DNA of 64,000 nt, taken from assembly GCF_030244015.1 (NCBI RefSeq), contig NZ_JASSYX010000003.1:124001-188000 (forward strand). Reading direction: 5' to 3'. The stretch comes from Pedobacter ginsengisoli. Its GTDB lineage: Bacteria > Bacteroidota > Bacteroidia > Sphingobacteriales > Sphingobacteriaceae. Below the pieces are notes generated by a model that saw only the letters and a program-made list of their open reading frames with translations, did not search any database and had not been told where the DNA came from. Both the position numbers and the translations under genes were made by a program. How positions within the stretch are numbered: position 1 is the stretch's first letter; the number at the start of each line of letters is the position of its first letter. Positions 1-8,281 of this stretch are shown here, one piece after another.

Positions 1-533
1 GCGATATCCCAGTTTAACGGAAAAGGCCTGATGTCCACGCCGCCGCTCATACTTCCGGCAGCTCCAAATACATCCTGATGCTTAAAAGCGAGATACAGTG
101 CACCATGACCGCCCATACTCAGACCGGTGATGGCCCTTCCCTTTCTGTCATTGATGGTCTTATATTTCTGATCGATCCAGCCCACCAGCTCCTTAGACAC
201 ATAAGTCTCGTATTTCCACGCAGGGTCTTCCGGGCTGTCAAAATACCAGCTGGTCACATTTCCGTCCGGACAAACAATGATCATCTGGAAATCGTCTGCA
301 TATTTTTTTATCGAAGGTACTTTGTTCACCCAGCCTGAAAATTTATCGCCGGCTCCGTGCAGCAGATAAACCACAGGGTAATTTTTGCTGTCATTATAAC
401 CTTCAGGCAGTACTACAACCGCCTTGATGTCTTTTTTCATTGCTGCGCTGCGCGTAACCACTGTATCAACTTTAGCTGCAAAAACTGTGGCAGCCAAAAA
501 GAAAAGCAAGCTTAAAACAAGGTATTTTTTCAT
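1..533 (-). CDS. Secreted esterase, FrmB/feruloyl-esterase type (3' part missing)
   Basis: The reading frame starts at the ATG at 533 and is still open at the left edge, so only about 177 N-terminal residues are visible. It begins with a signal peptide (MKKYLVLSLLFFLAATVFA), so the enzyme is probably periplasmic or lipid-anchored elsewhere. A VVYLLHGAGD segment supplies the oxyanion region, and ITGLSMGGHG contains the GxSxG nucleophile elbow of the alpha/beta-hydrolase fold. These match the esterase D / S-formylglutathione hydrolase / feruloyl esterase group, which hydrolyses small acyl or feruloyl esters; the true substrate cannot be told. The catalytic Asp and His lie outside the window. 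It ends 12 bases from the ROK kinase gene on the same strand and may be co-transcribed with it. Confidence 0.8.
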   Translation of the reverse strand, partial: MKKYLVLSLLFFLAATVFAAKVDTVVTRSAAMKKDIKAVVVLPEGYNDSKNYPVVYLLHGAGDKFSGWVNKVPSIKKYADDFQMIIVCPDGNVTSWYFDSPEDPAWKYETYVSKELVGWIDQKYKTINDRKGRAITGLSMGGHGALYLAFKHQDVFGAAGSMSGGVDIRPFPLNWDI

Positions 534-545
534 TTTAGAAACTGA

Positions 546-1412
546 TTAGATCCAGGTACACGCAGCACCTACCAGGGCGGCATCTTCCCACATTTGGGTT
601 TGTCTGATCACCACGGCTTTATTTGCTATCTTGTCTTGCAGTTTACCTATAAAATGATCCCAGCAACGGGCGATATTCCCGCCAACAACCAATACCTGGG
701 GATCCTCATCTGCAATGAAATCATTTAAAAAGGCCGCCAGATTTGTAGAGAACTCTTCAAAAAGTTCATCTTTTACCGACTGGTCGGCGGTAGCTAAAAG
801 CTCTTCTACATTCTTTACTTCTTTACCCGTCAGTTCTTTATACCTTTTTAAAAACCAGCGTGTAGAAATATACTCTTCTGCTATGCTATCCAGAAAAGGC
901 ACAAAGGCCCTGTTCACATCTACAGTTTCACCCTTACAATTGCTTGTAGATCCCAGACCGGTACCCAGGGTCACTCCGATGGCACGTTCAAAATCTGAAG
1001 CTGCACCAGAAGCAAGTTCGCCCCGTAAAAAAGCTTCCGCATCGTTGATAAAAGTAATGTGTTCACCCGGAATGCCCAATCTTTCAGCCAGGATTTCACG
1101 AATGTTCATCCCATACAAAGAATCATATTTCTGCATTCCTTTCATCAGGGAAATACCATGCTCATAGTCGAATGGTCCCGGCATGGCTATGCCAATGGTG
1201 ATCGTTTCTTCTGATGATTTAATGATAAGGGTTGACAGGGCTTTTACCCATGATTCAAGGATAACTTCAGCATCATCCATGGAAGCAACACGTTCTCTTT
1301 TTAAGGTACTGTCTATCACTCTGTACGTATTACAATCTACATGAGCCGCAGTAATGTGAGAGCCGCCTATGTCTACGCCAATAAAGGGTAGTTCAGATGA
1401 TTTTGTATTCAT
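546..1412 (-). CDS. ROK-family sugar kinase (glucokinase-like)
   Basis: This 288-residue protein has the actin-like ATPase fold of ROK kinases. The phosphate-binding loop near the N terminus reads GVDIGGSHI. A FINDAEAFLRGE segment near residue 125 carries the Asp expected as catalytic base, and GVTLGTGLGS is the second phosphate motif. Such enzymes use ATP to phosphorylate hexoses such as glucose in the cytoplasm. The usual zinc motif of ROK proteins (CxCGxxGCxE) is absent, as in some short Bacteroidota members. There is no N-terminal winged helix, so it is an enzyme and not a NagC-type repressor. It precedes the esterase gene by 12 bases, which suggests shared transcription and a role in using a released sugar. 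The exact sugar is unknown. Confidence 0.85.
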   Translation of the reverse strand: MNTKSSELPFIGVDIGGSHITAAHVDCNTYRVIDSTLKRERVASMDDAEVILESWVKALSTLIIKSSEETITIGIAMPGPFDYEHGISLMKGMQKYDSLYGMNIREILAERLGIPGEHITFINDAEAFLRGELASGAASDFERAIGVTLGTGLGSTSNCKGETVDVNRAFVPFLDSIAEEYISTRWFLKRYKELTGKEVKNVEELLATADQSVKDELFEEFSTNLAAFLNDFIADEDPQVLVVGGNIARCWDHFIGKLQDKIANKAVVIRQTQMWEDAALVGAACTWI

Positions 1413-1554
1413 TTATTGGTTTAATTTGGTTTGTTGATTGTTGATGATTCAATCTTCCAAATAAAGACATTTAAACCGTTTTAGCAAAATTTTATTTAAT
1501 TTATTTTAGAGGAAGGCCCTGATGTTTCTCTTTGTCACAAGAAGCGGCCTTTGT

Positions 1555-2547
1555 TTAAAAATATTTAGGATTCATTAAACTATAGTTTTTCCTGGGAAAG
1601 GTCATGCTAAGGGTTATTTCATGAGATCCCTGCTGATAACTGGCCAACGCATTGGTACTGTAATCAAATGAGTAACCCACTCTAAACCTGTCGCTCACTA
1701 TAACTTCCACTATTGCAGCCAGTGCATTGCTTTTTTCAAGCCCTTTTTGCAGATTATTTTTCTCCCAGAGCGAAACCGCTGTCCGATAAGAACCTCCTAT
1801 CCACAGCCGCTTGTTAATGAACAGATAAGCATTCAGGTCAAGGTTCGTGGGACCCTTAAAATCCTCTTTGATCATAAAGGTAGGTTTAATATCCAGCGCT
1901 TCCGACAATGGAAAAACGGCGCCACCGGAGACATAAAGATGCCGTACCTGTTTCAGGATCTTATAATTATCATCAGTAGTGATCTGATCCCGGTATGCTG
2001 AGAACATGTCTAGCACAGAGGCGCCGATGAAATACCTTGGATCAGAATAATATACTCCTATCCTAAAGTCAGGATAGATCTTGCTTTCATTTCCTATTGG
2101 TATACTTGTATCATTGGGATCAACTGCGTTAAGCTTATTGCCGTCAATTCCGTATTGGGTAACCCCAAATGCAATTCCAAAGCTCAGTCTTCGCTCCTCG
2201 TCGTCGTCAATCTGCAATCTATAGGCATAATTTCCATAGAAAGACGAAGTGCTCTGCGCACCTAACCGGTCATTAATTGCGATTAAACCCAATCCTACCC
2301 TTTTCTCATAATCATTGGTAAGGCCATCGAAAGAAGCTACTGCCGTTCTCGGTGCACCGTTTATCCCCGCCCACTGCATGCGGTAACTTAAACTTCCGGT
2401 CAGTTCTTCTCTATAACCCGCATAAGCAGGATTGACAGCCAGACCGTTAAATACATATTGACTGAATTGAACTGTTTGCTGTGCACAAACCTTAAAAGCG
2501 CTAAAGACCAGCAGCAAAAGAAAACCGGATTTCCTTAAATTCCCCAT
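1555..2547 (-). CDS. PorP/SprF-family type IX secretion membrane protein
   Basis: This 330-residue protein begins with a signal peptide ending near CAQQT. The mature N terminus (QFSQYVFNGLAVNPAYAGY) is the hallmark of the PorP/SprF family, followed by the typical QWAGINGAPRT segment. The remainder is rich in alternating aromatic/polar strands and ends in an aromatic residue (KYF), consistent with an outer-membrane beta-barrel. Family members act with the type IX secretion system or help export and anchor gliding adhesins. In many Bacteroidota such a gene follows a giant SprB-like adhesin gene, but none is nearby, so its partner is unknown. The family call is firm; the specific role is inferred. 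Confidence 0.9.
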   Translation of the reverse strand: MGNLRKSGFLLLLVFSAFKVCAQQTVQFSQYVFNGLAVNPAYAGYREELTGSLSYRMQWAGINGAPRTAVASFDGLTNDYEKRVGLGLIAINDRLGAQSTSSFYGNYAYRLQIDDDEERRLSFGIAFGVTQYGIDGNKLNAVDPNDTSIPIGNESKIYPDFRIGVYYSDPRYFIGASVLDMFSAYRDQITTDDNYKILKQVRHLYVSGGAVFPLSEALDIKPTFMIKEDFKGPTNLDLNAYLFINKRLWIGGSYRTAVSLWEKNNLQKGLEKSNALAAIVEVIVSDRFRVGYSFDYSTNALASYQQGSHEITLSMTFPRKNYSLMNPKYF

Positions 2548-2645
2548 CAGACATCAACATTTTAACACCTGTTGAAGATAGAGAATAATTCAGGCTCACT
2601 AAGCTGTTCAAATTATTCATTTTGCCGGAAATGCGAATAAAAACT

Positions 2646-2885
2646 CTACTTTTCTGCCGGTTTTGGATCTCTGGGGCCACGCTTATAGATCACCAGGCCA
2701 TTCAGAAAATTGCGGAGGATCTGATCCCCGCAGGCCTTAAAATTAGGGTGGTCGTTGCTTCTGAACATATCTCCAAGTTCACTTTTTCCGATCTTGAAGT
2801 TGACCAGCCCCAGAATCTTAATAATTTCTTCATTATTGAGCTCAAGAGCTACACGCAGTTTTTTAAGAATATCATTATTGCTCAT
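2646..2885 (-). CDS. DUF1456 family protein (YehS-like, single repeat)
   Basis: This small cytoplasmic protein of 79 residues starts MSNNDILKKLRVALELNNEE, the opening typical of DUF1456/YehS proteins. E. coli YehS carries two copies of this unit in about 156 residues; here there is one, followed by a charged tail (GPRDPKPAEK). Its start lies one base downstream of the DbpA-like helicase stop, so the two are almost certainly translated from one mRNA. The family has no established function; the pairing with an RNA helicase suggests a role near RNA or ribosomes, but that is only a guess. Confidence 0.75.
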   Translation of the reverse strand: MSNNDILKKLRVALELNNEEIIKILGLVNFKIGKSELGDMFRSNDHPNFKACGDQILRNFLNGLVIYKRGPRDPKPAEK

Positions 2886-2886
2886 A

Positions 2887-4194
2887 TCACATCGCTATTT
2901 CGATTTTTACCTTCTTGTTCTTGATCTTTTCATTGGCCAGGGCAGACAAAATCCTGCCCACCATTTTGCGTTTTACGGCTACATACGAAGCCTGGTCTTT
3001 TACTTCTATCAACCCCACGTCTTCTTTCTGCAGCCCGCCTTTTTTCAAAAGCAGTCCAACGATGTCAATTTTATTGACCTTATCCTTTTTACCCGCCGCA
3101 ATATAAAGCGTTTGCCATTCGCTGTCTTTTGGCAAAGCAAATTTACCTTTTAAATCTTCGGTCTCTATATCTGATTTCAAAAAGGGGTATTTCTCATCGT
3201 CGGCTATAACCAGGTATGCGGTACCTTTTGCGTTCATCCGGGCCGTTCTGCCATTGCGGTGCAAAAAGGCCTCTTCGGTATAGGGCAGCTGGTAGTGCAC
3301 AATGTATTCCACCTCAGGAATATCGAGCCCTCTTGAGGCAAGGTCTGTAGTGATGAGCATCTTAATGCTGCCATTTCTGAACTTCAGAAGGGCACGTTCA
3401 CGTTCATCCTGTTCCATTCCTCCATGAAAAATATCATGCGCCAGGTCTTTGTCGATCAGCAGGTCGCTGATCCGGTCCACTGTCTCTCTGTGGTTACAAA
3501 ATATCAGCATGGGTTTATTTCCTATTTTACAGATCAGCTGGAACAGAGTATCAAGTTTATCAGCCGCGGTGGTCAGGACCTTTTTTAATTTCAGGTCAGG
3601 CACGACCTTTATATCTTTCAGAAAATTGATCTCAGCAGGATGACTGATCCCGGTAAAAGCCGGAATGTCGTTCATGGCTGTAGCCGAGGTCAGGATCCTT
3701 TGCTTCAGCGACAGCAGCTTGCCAATGATATACGACATGTCTTCCTGAAAGCCAAACTCCAGCGCTTTATCAAATTCATCCAGGACCAGGGTGGTGATAC
3801 CTGATTCATCAAAATTCTCATGCCTCAGGTGATAAGCAATCCTTCCCGGCGTGCCGATCAGCACAGCAGGCGGCTGCTCAAAGTTATTGCGCTCTGTCTT
3901 TACCGGGTGACCGCCATAGCAGCAATTGACCTTAAATCCGGTACCCATTTGTTTAAACACCTGCTCTATCTGCAAAGCCAGTTCTCTTGAAGGTACGAGT
4001 ATCAGTGCCTGCACGCCCCGGAATCCTTCCTTCAGATTGCTCAGTACGGGCAGCAAAAAGGCAAGAGTTTTACCTGATCCCGTAGGTGCCAGCAGCACAA
4101 TATCTTTCCCTTTTGCGGCAGCATCCACAGCAGCAAGCTGCATATCATTTAAAGATTTGATTTTTAATTTCTCCAGGGCCTTTTCTACCATCAT
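2887..4194 (-). CDS. dbpA: DEAD-box RNA helicase, DbpA type
   Basis: This 435-residue ATP-dependent RNA helicase has the ordered motifs Q (LNDMQLAAV), I (APTGSGKT), Ia (PSRELALQ), Ib (TPGR), II (DEFD, where most members have DEAD), III (SAT), IV (LIFCNHRE), V (TDLASRGLDIP) and VI (HRNGRTARM). The last 75 or so residues (IVGLLLKKGG to KVKIEIA) fit the DbpA RNA-binding domain, which in E. coli targets helicase activity to hairpin 92 of 23S rRNA during 50S assembly. The start is one of two adjacent ATGs (4194 or 4191). A consensus -7 element lies only six bases upstream, so the message may be leaderless. Co-transcribed with the DUF1456 gene. Confidence 0.9.
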   Translation of the reverse strand: MMVEKALEKLKIKSLNDMQLAAVDAAAKGKDIVLLAPTGSGKTLAFLLPVLSNLKEGFRGVQALILVPSRELALQIEQVFKQMGTGFKVNCCYGGHPVKTERNNFEQPPAVLIGTPGRIAYHLRHENFDESGITTLVLDEFDKALEFGFQEDMSYIIGKLLSLKQRILTSATAMNDIPAFTGISHPAEINFLKDIKVVPDLKLKKVLTTAADKLDTLFQLICKIGNKPMLIFCNHRETVDRISDLLIDKDLAHDIFHGGMEQDERERALLKFRNGSIKMLITTDLASRGLDIPEVEYIVHYQLPYTEEAFLHRNGRTARMNAKGTAYLVIADDEKYPFLKSDIETEDLKGKFALPKDSEWQTLYIAAGKKDKVNKIDIVGLLLKKGGLQKEDVGLIEVKDQASYVAVKRKMVGRILSALANEKIKNKKVKIEIAM

Positions 4195-4199
4195 GGCAG

Positions 4200-4233
4200 C
4201 AAAGGTAGGTCTAATCGAAGAATTTAATTCAAA
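4200..4233 (-). promoter_or_regulatory. Bacteroidota-type promoter of the DbpA-like helicase
   Basis: On the minus strand TACCTTTG (4207-4200) is an exact match to TAnnTTTG, with TTTG at 4233-4230 about 22 bases upstream as the -33 element. Transcription would begin close to the tandem ATGs at 4194/4191, implying a leaderless or nearly leaderless mRNA. Confidence 0.5.
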
Positions 4234-4362
4234 ATATTAATTAAGCTGTTGACAATTAGAGGATTGTTAGCAATTAAACAACAAAATATTAACTGGATTT
4301 TAATCTTTATCTCTTATTTTTAGTAAACCTGAATGCGGGTTGTTTACCAAACACCATAACGT

Positions 4363-4836
4363 ATGACCTGGAAGAAATTTAGCGGCGAGGTAATTCACTC
4401 GTCAATCCTTGAAGAAATTGAGAGTTCAATAGTAAGAGAAACTGAAAAAGGCTACCGCCTTAAAGTCTGTATTGGTACAGATTCACAGGTAAAGGGAGCA
4501 GTCACAGATTTTGCGACCGTCATTGTATTACTCAGAGAGCACCATGGCGGATTTATGTACATCAACCAGGATAAAACCACGCAGAAAATGAGCATCAAGG
4601 AACGCATGCTGGTTGAGGTACAGAAATCAATTGAGATCGCCTATTCCATTTGTGACCTGCTGGACATCTATGATGTAGACCTTGAAGTACATGCGGACAT
4701 CAACACCAATCCGATGTTTAAATCAAATAAGGCACTTAATGAAGCGATGGGCTACATTCTGAGCATGGGCTTTATATTCAAAGCCAAGCCTGAGGCATTT
4801 GCCAGCTCTACCTGCGCAGACAAAATGGTCCATTGA
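4363..4836 (+). CDS. YkuK/DUF458 family RNase H-like protein
   Basis: This 157-residue protein matches the YkuK (DUF458) family, with the characteristic KVCIGTDSQVKG segment near residue 35 and LEVHADINTNP near residue 107. The family has an RNase H-like fold, and acidic residues in these two segments would sit where RNase H binds metal; catalytic activity has not been established. It is a single transcription unit, with the DbpA-like gene divergent on its left. On its right its TGA abuts the stop of the convergent DUF4468 gene with no spacer, so the two messages must terminate inside each other. Confidence 0.8.
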   Translation: MTWKKFSGEVIHSSILEEIESSIVRETEKGYRLKVCIGTDSQVKGAVTDFATVIVLLREHHGGFMYINQDKTTQKMSIKERMLVEVQKSIEIAYSICDLLDIYDVDLEVHADINTNPMFKSNKALNEAMGYILSMGFIFKAKPEAFASSTCADKMVH

Positions 4837-5418
4837 TCACCATTTGGTGGTTGATACGGTTGCTGGTTTTTTCTGCTCAGTTTTAGGCTCGGCCAGGGTA
4901 TTGCTCATCGTTACTTTGAGCCTGTCGGCAATCTTTCTGGATTCCGTAAAAACAAATGCCATATTGGCTTCCCATTCGGCACGGCCAAGTTTGCCCGGTG
5001 ACTTTTCAAGTGCAGTACTTACGGTGACAGGTACAAAATTGCCATAGCGGTCGCGCTCGTAGGGGGTAACGATAAAATCAGTCATGATCAGGCGGTATTT
5101 TCCTTCACGCAGCGCAACTGAAATGTTGTAATTCACCTCCGCAGAAGGATGGCCTATCCCCCCAAGTCCTTTCTGTACGATCATTTTACCCTTTCCTAAA
5201 AAAACAGTGTCTTTTTCCTCAGCGCTCAATTTTAATGATTTGTGGTTGGCCTTGAAGAAACGTCTTACATTGGCTGCCATTATGGTTTTAGTCACTGCTT
5301 TGAGTTCTGCAACTTCCAGGAAGGTATATTTTCCCGACTCGTCCATCGGCAATATCTTATCCTGGGCAGAAGAACCAAAACTAAGCATTATTAAAATCAG
5401 GATCAGAGATAGTTTCAT
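4837..5418 (-). CDS. Secreted DUF4468-like (TBP-like fold) protein
   Basis: This 193-residue protein has a signal peptide (MKLSLILILIMLSFGSSAQ) and then ILPMDESGKYTFLEVAEL. That opening, with the later VNYNISVALREGKYRLIMTDF, fits the DUF4468 family, known from Bacteroidota as periplasmic or surface proteins with a TBP-like fold and no assigned function. There is no lipobox, so it is probably soluble in the periplasm. The C terminus is a short Lys/Thr-rich tail. It lies convergent to the YkuK gene and just beyond the terminator of the amt-porin unit, so it probably has its own promoter. Confidence 0.6.
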   Translation of the reverse strand: MKLSLILILIMLSFGSSAQDKILPMDESGKYTFLEVAELKAVTKTIMAANVRRFFKANHKSLKLSAEEKDTVFLGKGKMIVQKGLGGIGHPSAEVNYNISVALREGKYRLIMTDFIVTPYERDRYGNFVPVTVSTALEKSPGKLGRAEWEANMAFVFTESRKIADRLKVTMSNTLAEPKTEQKKPATVSTTKW

Positions 5419-5435
5419 AGTGGATTTATAAAAAA

Positions 5436-5462
5436 GGCTGTCAGAAAATATGTCTGACAGCC
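5436..5462 (-). terminator. Rho-independent terminator of the amt-porin unit
   Basis: A perfect 10-bp stem (GGCTGTCAGA at 5436-5445 with TCTGACAGCC at 5453-5462) encloses a 7-base loop. On the minus strand it is followed by TTTTT, so it ends transcription from the porin gene. Confidence 0.85.
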
Positions 5463-5490
5463 TCTAAATTTAAAAAATAATTTCAGTTTT

Positions 5491-6510
5491 CTAGAATGCG
5501 TATACAAAAGCCAGCGAGAACTGAGCTGCTTTTTTAGTCATGTCTACACCGTTCTCTTTCCAGAACATTTCTTCTGATGCATTGTCAAACCTAACCTCTG
5601 GAATAAAGGTTAGCCCGCCAGCTTTAATATTACCAGATAGAGTTACCGCAGCAACTTTTTCATCATCCGCGCCATCGGCACCTTTCCATTGGAAATACTC
5701 GCCTCTTAAACCCAATGCTACAGCAGGGGTGAATGCATATTGTGGGTATAGTGCAGCACCTGTGTAGCCACCACCATCATTGGTGATCGAGTAATCGGCA
5801 GCGTTCAGACCTAATTTGAACTTTTCAGTGATCTGATAAGCAGTGGTCAGGTCAAAGATAGTTCCTGTTCCGGCAACGCCAACAGATTTTCCTGTCAGTG
5901 CATTCAGATAGGCGGTCCATCCTTCAACCGGAGTTACAGTCAGCTGACCGCCAACGTGCGATACGCCATTGAAGTCAGAATAAACGTTCCAGTCATTAAA
6001 TAAACCTACCATCAGACTTACTTTGTCAGAAAATTTGTATTGTCCTTTGATACCGGCGTTCTGGAACGGTCCGCTGGTAAACAGATAAGAAGTTGAATAG
6101 TTAAAGTTCCCGGTAGGCGCAATTACCTCATACCCTATGAACGTACCCATAAAACCTGCAGTCAGCGTGAATTCATCGGTAAAAGCATAAGAAGCGTATA
6201 AGTTCTGAATGTGGAAAGATTCACCGCCTTCAGGCAAAATAGATTGCCCCTGTCCGCGCGGACCAAAAGAGATCTCACCAACAAACGATGCTTTACCAGT
6301 AGTTTTCTTCAAAGCAAGATCTATCATTCCCAGTGAAACCGAGTTTTGATCACTTGCAAAACTGGTCGGGATATTGGCATGTTTTGAAAAGTCATATTTG
6401 TAATAAGCATCAGCTGATCCAGAAATTTGTAGGGGAGCATCTGCTTCCTGAGCAAATGAAGCTGTAACTGTTGACAAGAACGCAAGGGATAGTATTGCTT
6501 TTAATTTCAT
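5491..6510 (-). CDS. Outer-membrane beta-barrel porin (OmpL-like, bbp2 type)
   Basis: This 339-residue protein has a signal peptide (MKLKAILSLAFLSTVTASFA) followed by ISGSADAYYKYDF, the typical start of the Bacteroidota 'putative beta-barrel porin-2' family. Alternating strands run to a C-terminal FAFVYAF, whose final Phe is the usual outer-membrane assembly signal. It sits 37 bases downstream of amt and ends at a good terminator, so the two form one operon. The sensible reading is that it admits a nitrogen source through the outer membrane for the inner-membrane ammonium channel. That link is inferred from gene order, as is common in this phylum; the solute is not shown by the sequence. Confidence 0.75.
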   Translation of the reverse strand: MKLKAILSLAFLSTVTASFAQEADAPLQISGSADAYYKYDFSKHANIPTSFASDQNSVSLGMIDLALKKTTGKASFVGEISFGPRGQGQSILPEGGESFHIQNLYASYAFTDEFTLTAGFMGTFIGYEVIAPTGNFNYSTSYLFTSGPFQNAGIKGQYKFSDKVSLMVGLFNDWNVYSDFNGVSHVGGQLTVTPVEGWTAYLNALTGKSVGVAGTGTIFDLTTAYQITEKFKLGLNAADYSITNDGGGYTGAALYPQYAFTPAVALGLRGEYFQWKGADGADDEKVAAVTLSGNIKAGGLTFIPEVRFDNASEEMFWKENGVDMTKKAAQFSLAFVYAF

Positions 6511-6547
6511 AATTTTAGGTTTGAGGTTGATAATTTAGTATGTATGG

Positions 6548-7918
6548 TTAAAATTGGTTTTCTACTTCCTGACCTGCGACGATCAAGGTACCCTGAGAAT
6601 ATTTCTCGTTGTGCTGAGACGCATCCAATCCTTCTTCTTCTTCTTCTTCAGATACACGGATAGGCTGTACCAGGTTGATCAGTTTGAAAATGATGAATGA
6701 CATCACAAAACTGAATACCACAACAATCACAACACCTTTAAGCTGAGTAATGAAAAATGCAGGATTTCCGTTGAACAAACCATCAACGCCGGCAGCATTT
6801 ACTGTTTTAGTAGCGAATACACCAGTTAACAGCATACCAACGATACCACCTACACCATGACACGGAAATACGTCCAATGTGTCATCAAGACTTGTTTTTT
6901 GTTTCCATGAAACCGCAAGATTAGAAATAACCGCAGCAATAACACCAATGAATATGCTTGAAGGAATGCTAACAAAGCCAGCACCCGGAGTAATGGCAAC
7001 AAGGCCGACTACAGCGCCGATACAAAAACCTAAAACCGAAGGTTTTTTACCTCTCGCTACATCAAAGAACATCCAGGCCAGTCCCGCAGCACCTGCAGCT
7101 GTATTCGTAGTCAGGAAAGCTGAAACCGCTAAACTGCTGGCTCCTAAAGCAGACCCTGCGTTGAAACCAAACCATCCAAACCAAAGTAAACCAGTACCGA
7201 TCAGTACATAAGGTATATTGGCAGGAGGAACTTCCTTGTGCTCAATATGAGATTTTCTGCGCTTCAATACCATCGCACCGGCTAAAGCAGCCATACCAGC
7301 AGAAATGTGTACTACAGTACCACCCGCAAAGTCAAGAACACCCATTTTAAAGAGGATTCCATCTGGATGCCATGACCAGTGTGCAAGCGGTGAATACACC
7401 AGCAGCGCAAACAAAACAATAAATAAGATATAAGAGGTAAAGCGTATACGCTCAGCAACAGCACCTACAACCAGACCTGGGGTAATGATCGCAAACATCA
7501 ATTGGAAAACAGCAAATAACGAAAGCGGGATTGTCGCAGCCAGGCTCCATGAAGGACTGGAATTCACTCCCTGAAAGAAAAGAAAAGTCTTAGGACTTCC
7601 GATCAGTCCGCCGATGCTCTCACCAAAAGCTAAGCTAAAACCACAAACGATCCAAAGAACGGTAATAACACCAGCTGCCACCACACTTTTAATCATGGTA
7701 GAAAGAATGTTTTTACGGTGAACCATACCACCATAAAAAAACGCCAGCCCTGGAGTCATGATAAATACCAAAGCAGCAGAAATTAATACAAACGCGATAT
7801 CTGGTCCGCTGTATTTTCCCTCATCAAAATTCGGAAGTAAGGGGATAAAAAGAGCAAGAATTGCAATTATTAATAAAACTGCAAATGGGCCCCACTGTTT
7901 AAATAAAACTTTTGCCAT
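6548..7918 (-). CDS. amt: Ammonium transporter Amt
   Basis: This 456-residue Amt/MEP/Rh channel conducts NH4+/NH3 across the inner membrane. Visible signatures are ALVFIMTPGLAFFYGGMVHR near the N terminus and DFAGGTVVHISAGMAALAG, which holds the first pore histidine. The second pore histidine is in VFPCHGVGGIVG. Eleven or so hydrophobic helices can be traced. The C-terminal tail has an acidic run (EEEEEE) and extends past the last helix. No signal peptide is present; the first helix begins at about residue 12. A glnK gene, often linked to amt, is not in the window, so any PII partner is elsewhere. It leads an operon with the outer-membrane porin. Confidence 0.95.
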   Translation of the reverse strand: MAKVLFKQWGPFAVLLIIAILALFIPLLPNFDEGKYSGPDIAFVLISAALVFIMTPGLAFFYGGMVHRKNILSTMIKSVVAAGVITVLWIVCGFSLAFGESIGGLIGSPKTFLFFQGVNSSPSWSLAATIPLSLFAVFQLMFAIITPGLVVGAVAERIRFTSYILFIVLFALLVYSPLAHWSWHPDGILFKMGVLDFAGGTVVHISAGMAALAGAMVLKRRKSHIEHKEVPPANIPYVLIGTGLLWFGWFGFNAGSALGASSLAVSAFLTTNTAAGAAGLAWMFFDVARGKKPSVLGFCIGAVVGLVAITPGAGFVSIPSSIFIGVIAAVISNLAVSWKQKTSLDDTLDVFPCHGVGGIVGMLLTGVFATKTVNAAGVDGLFNGNPAFFITQLKGVVIVVVFSFVMSFIIFKLINLVQPIRVSEEEEEEGLDASQHNEKYSQGTLIVAGQEVENQF

Positions 7919-8281
7919 AAATGTTAGATTTTACTAGTTTTTAATTATGTGTTATTTGATTTTTTTATAAAATTAGTAATTAATTTCAATTTACATCACT
8001 TTTTTACAAACATTTTTCAAAATTATATGTTTTTGCGCCTAATTTTTAAGCAAAAACATGAATTTATAACAAAAAACAGGTTCAATTTTTATTATTTTAT
8101 AACAAATCACTCAAAATCACCTCATTTTTTTGTTAAAAAAATAAAAATCACAATAAACGGCAAAAAAATGACCTTACCATCATCCCGTAGAATTTTAGGG
8201 AAATGGTTTACAGGCCGCCAATAAACTTCAGCAGACGACTGAATTTAAAAAAACAGAAAGTGATTAAATGTTAAGAAGAGG
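7919..8281. other. AT-rich spacer upstream of amt
   Basis: This 363-base stretch is very AT-rich. It presumably carries the amt promoter and nitrogen control, but I see no clear TAnnTTTG element or operator. A 91-codon open frame on the plus strand is composed almost only of Phe, Ile, Asn, Lys and Tyr codons and is not credible as a gene. Its last 20 codons (from 8167) have a more normal composition but no recognisable family. Confidence 0.4.

Noticed and set aside
7949..8224. 91-codon frame in the AT-rich spacer upstream of amt
   Set aside because: Composition is dominated by Phe, Ile, Asn and Lys as expected from random AT-rich DNA, with no start context or family.
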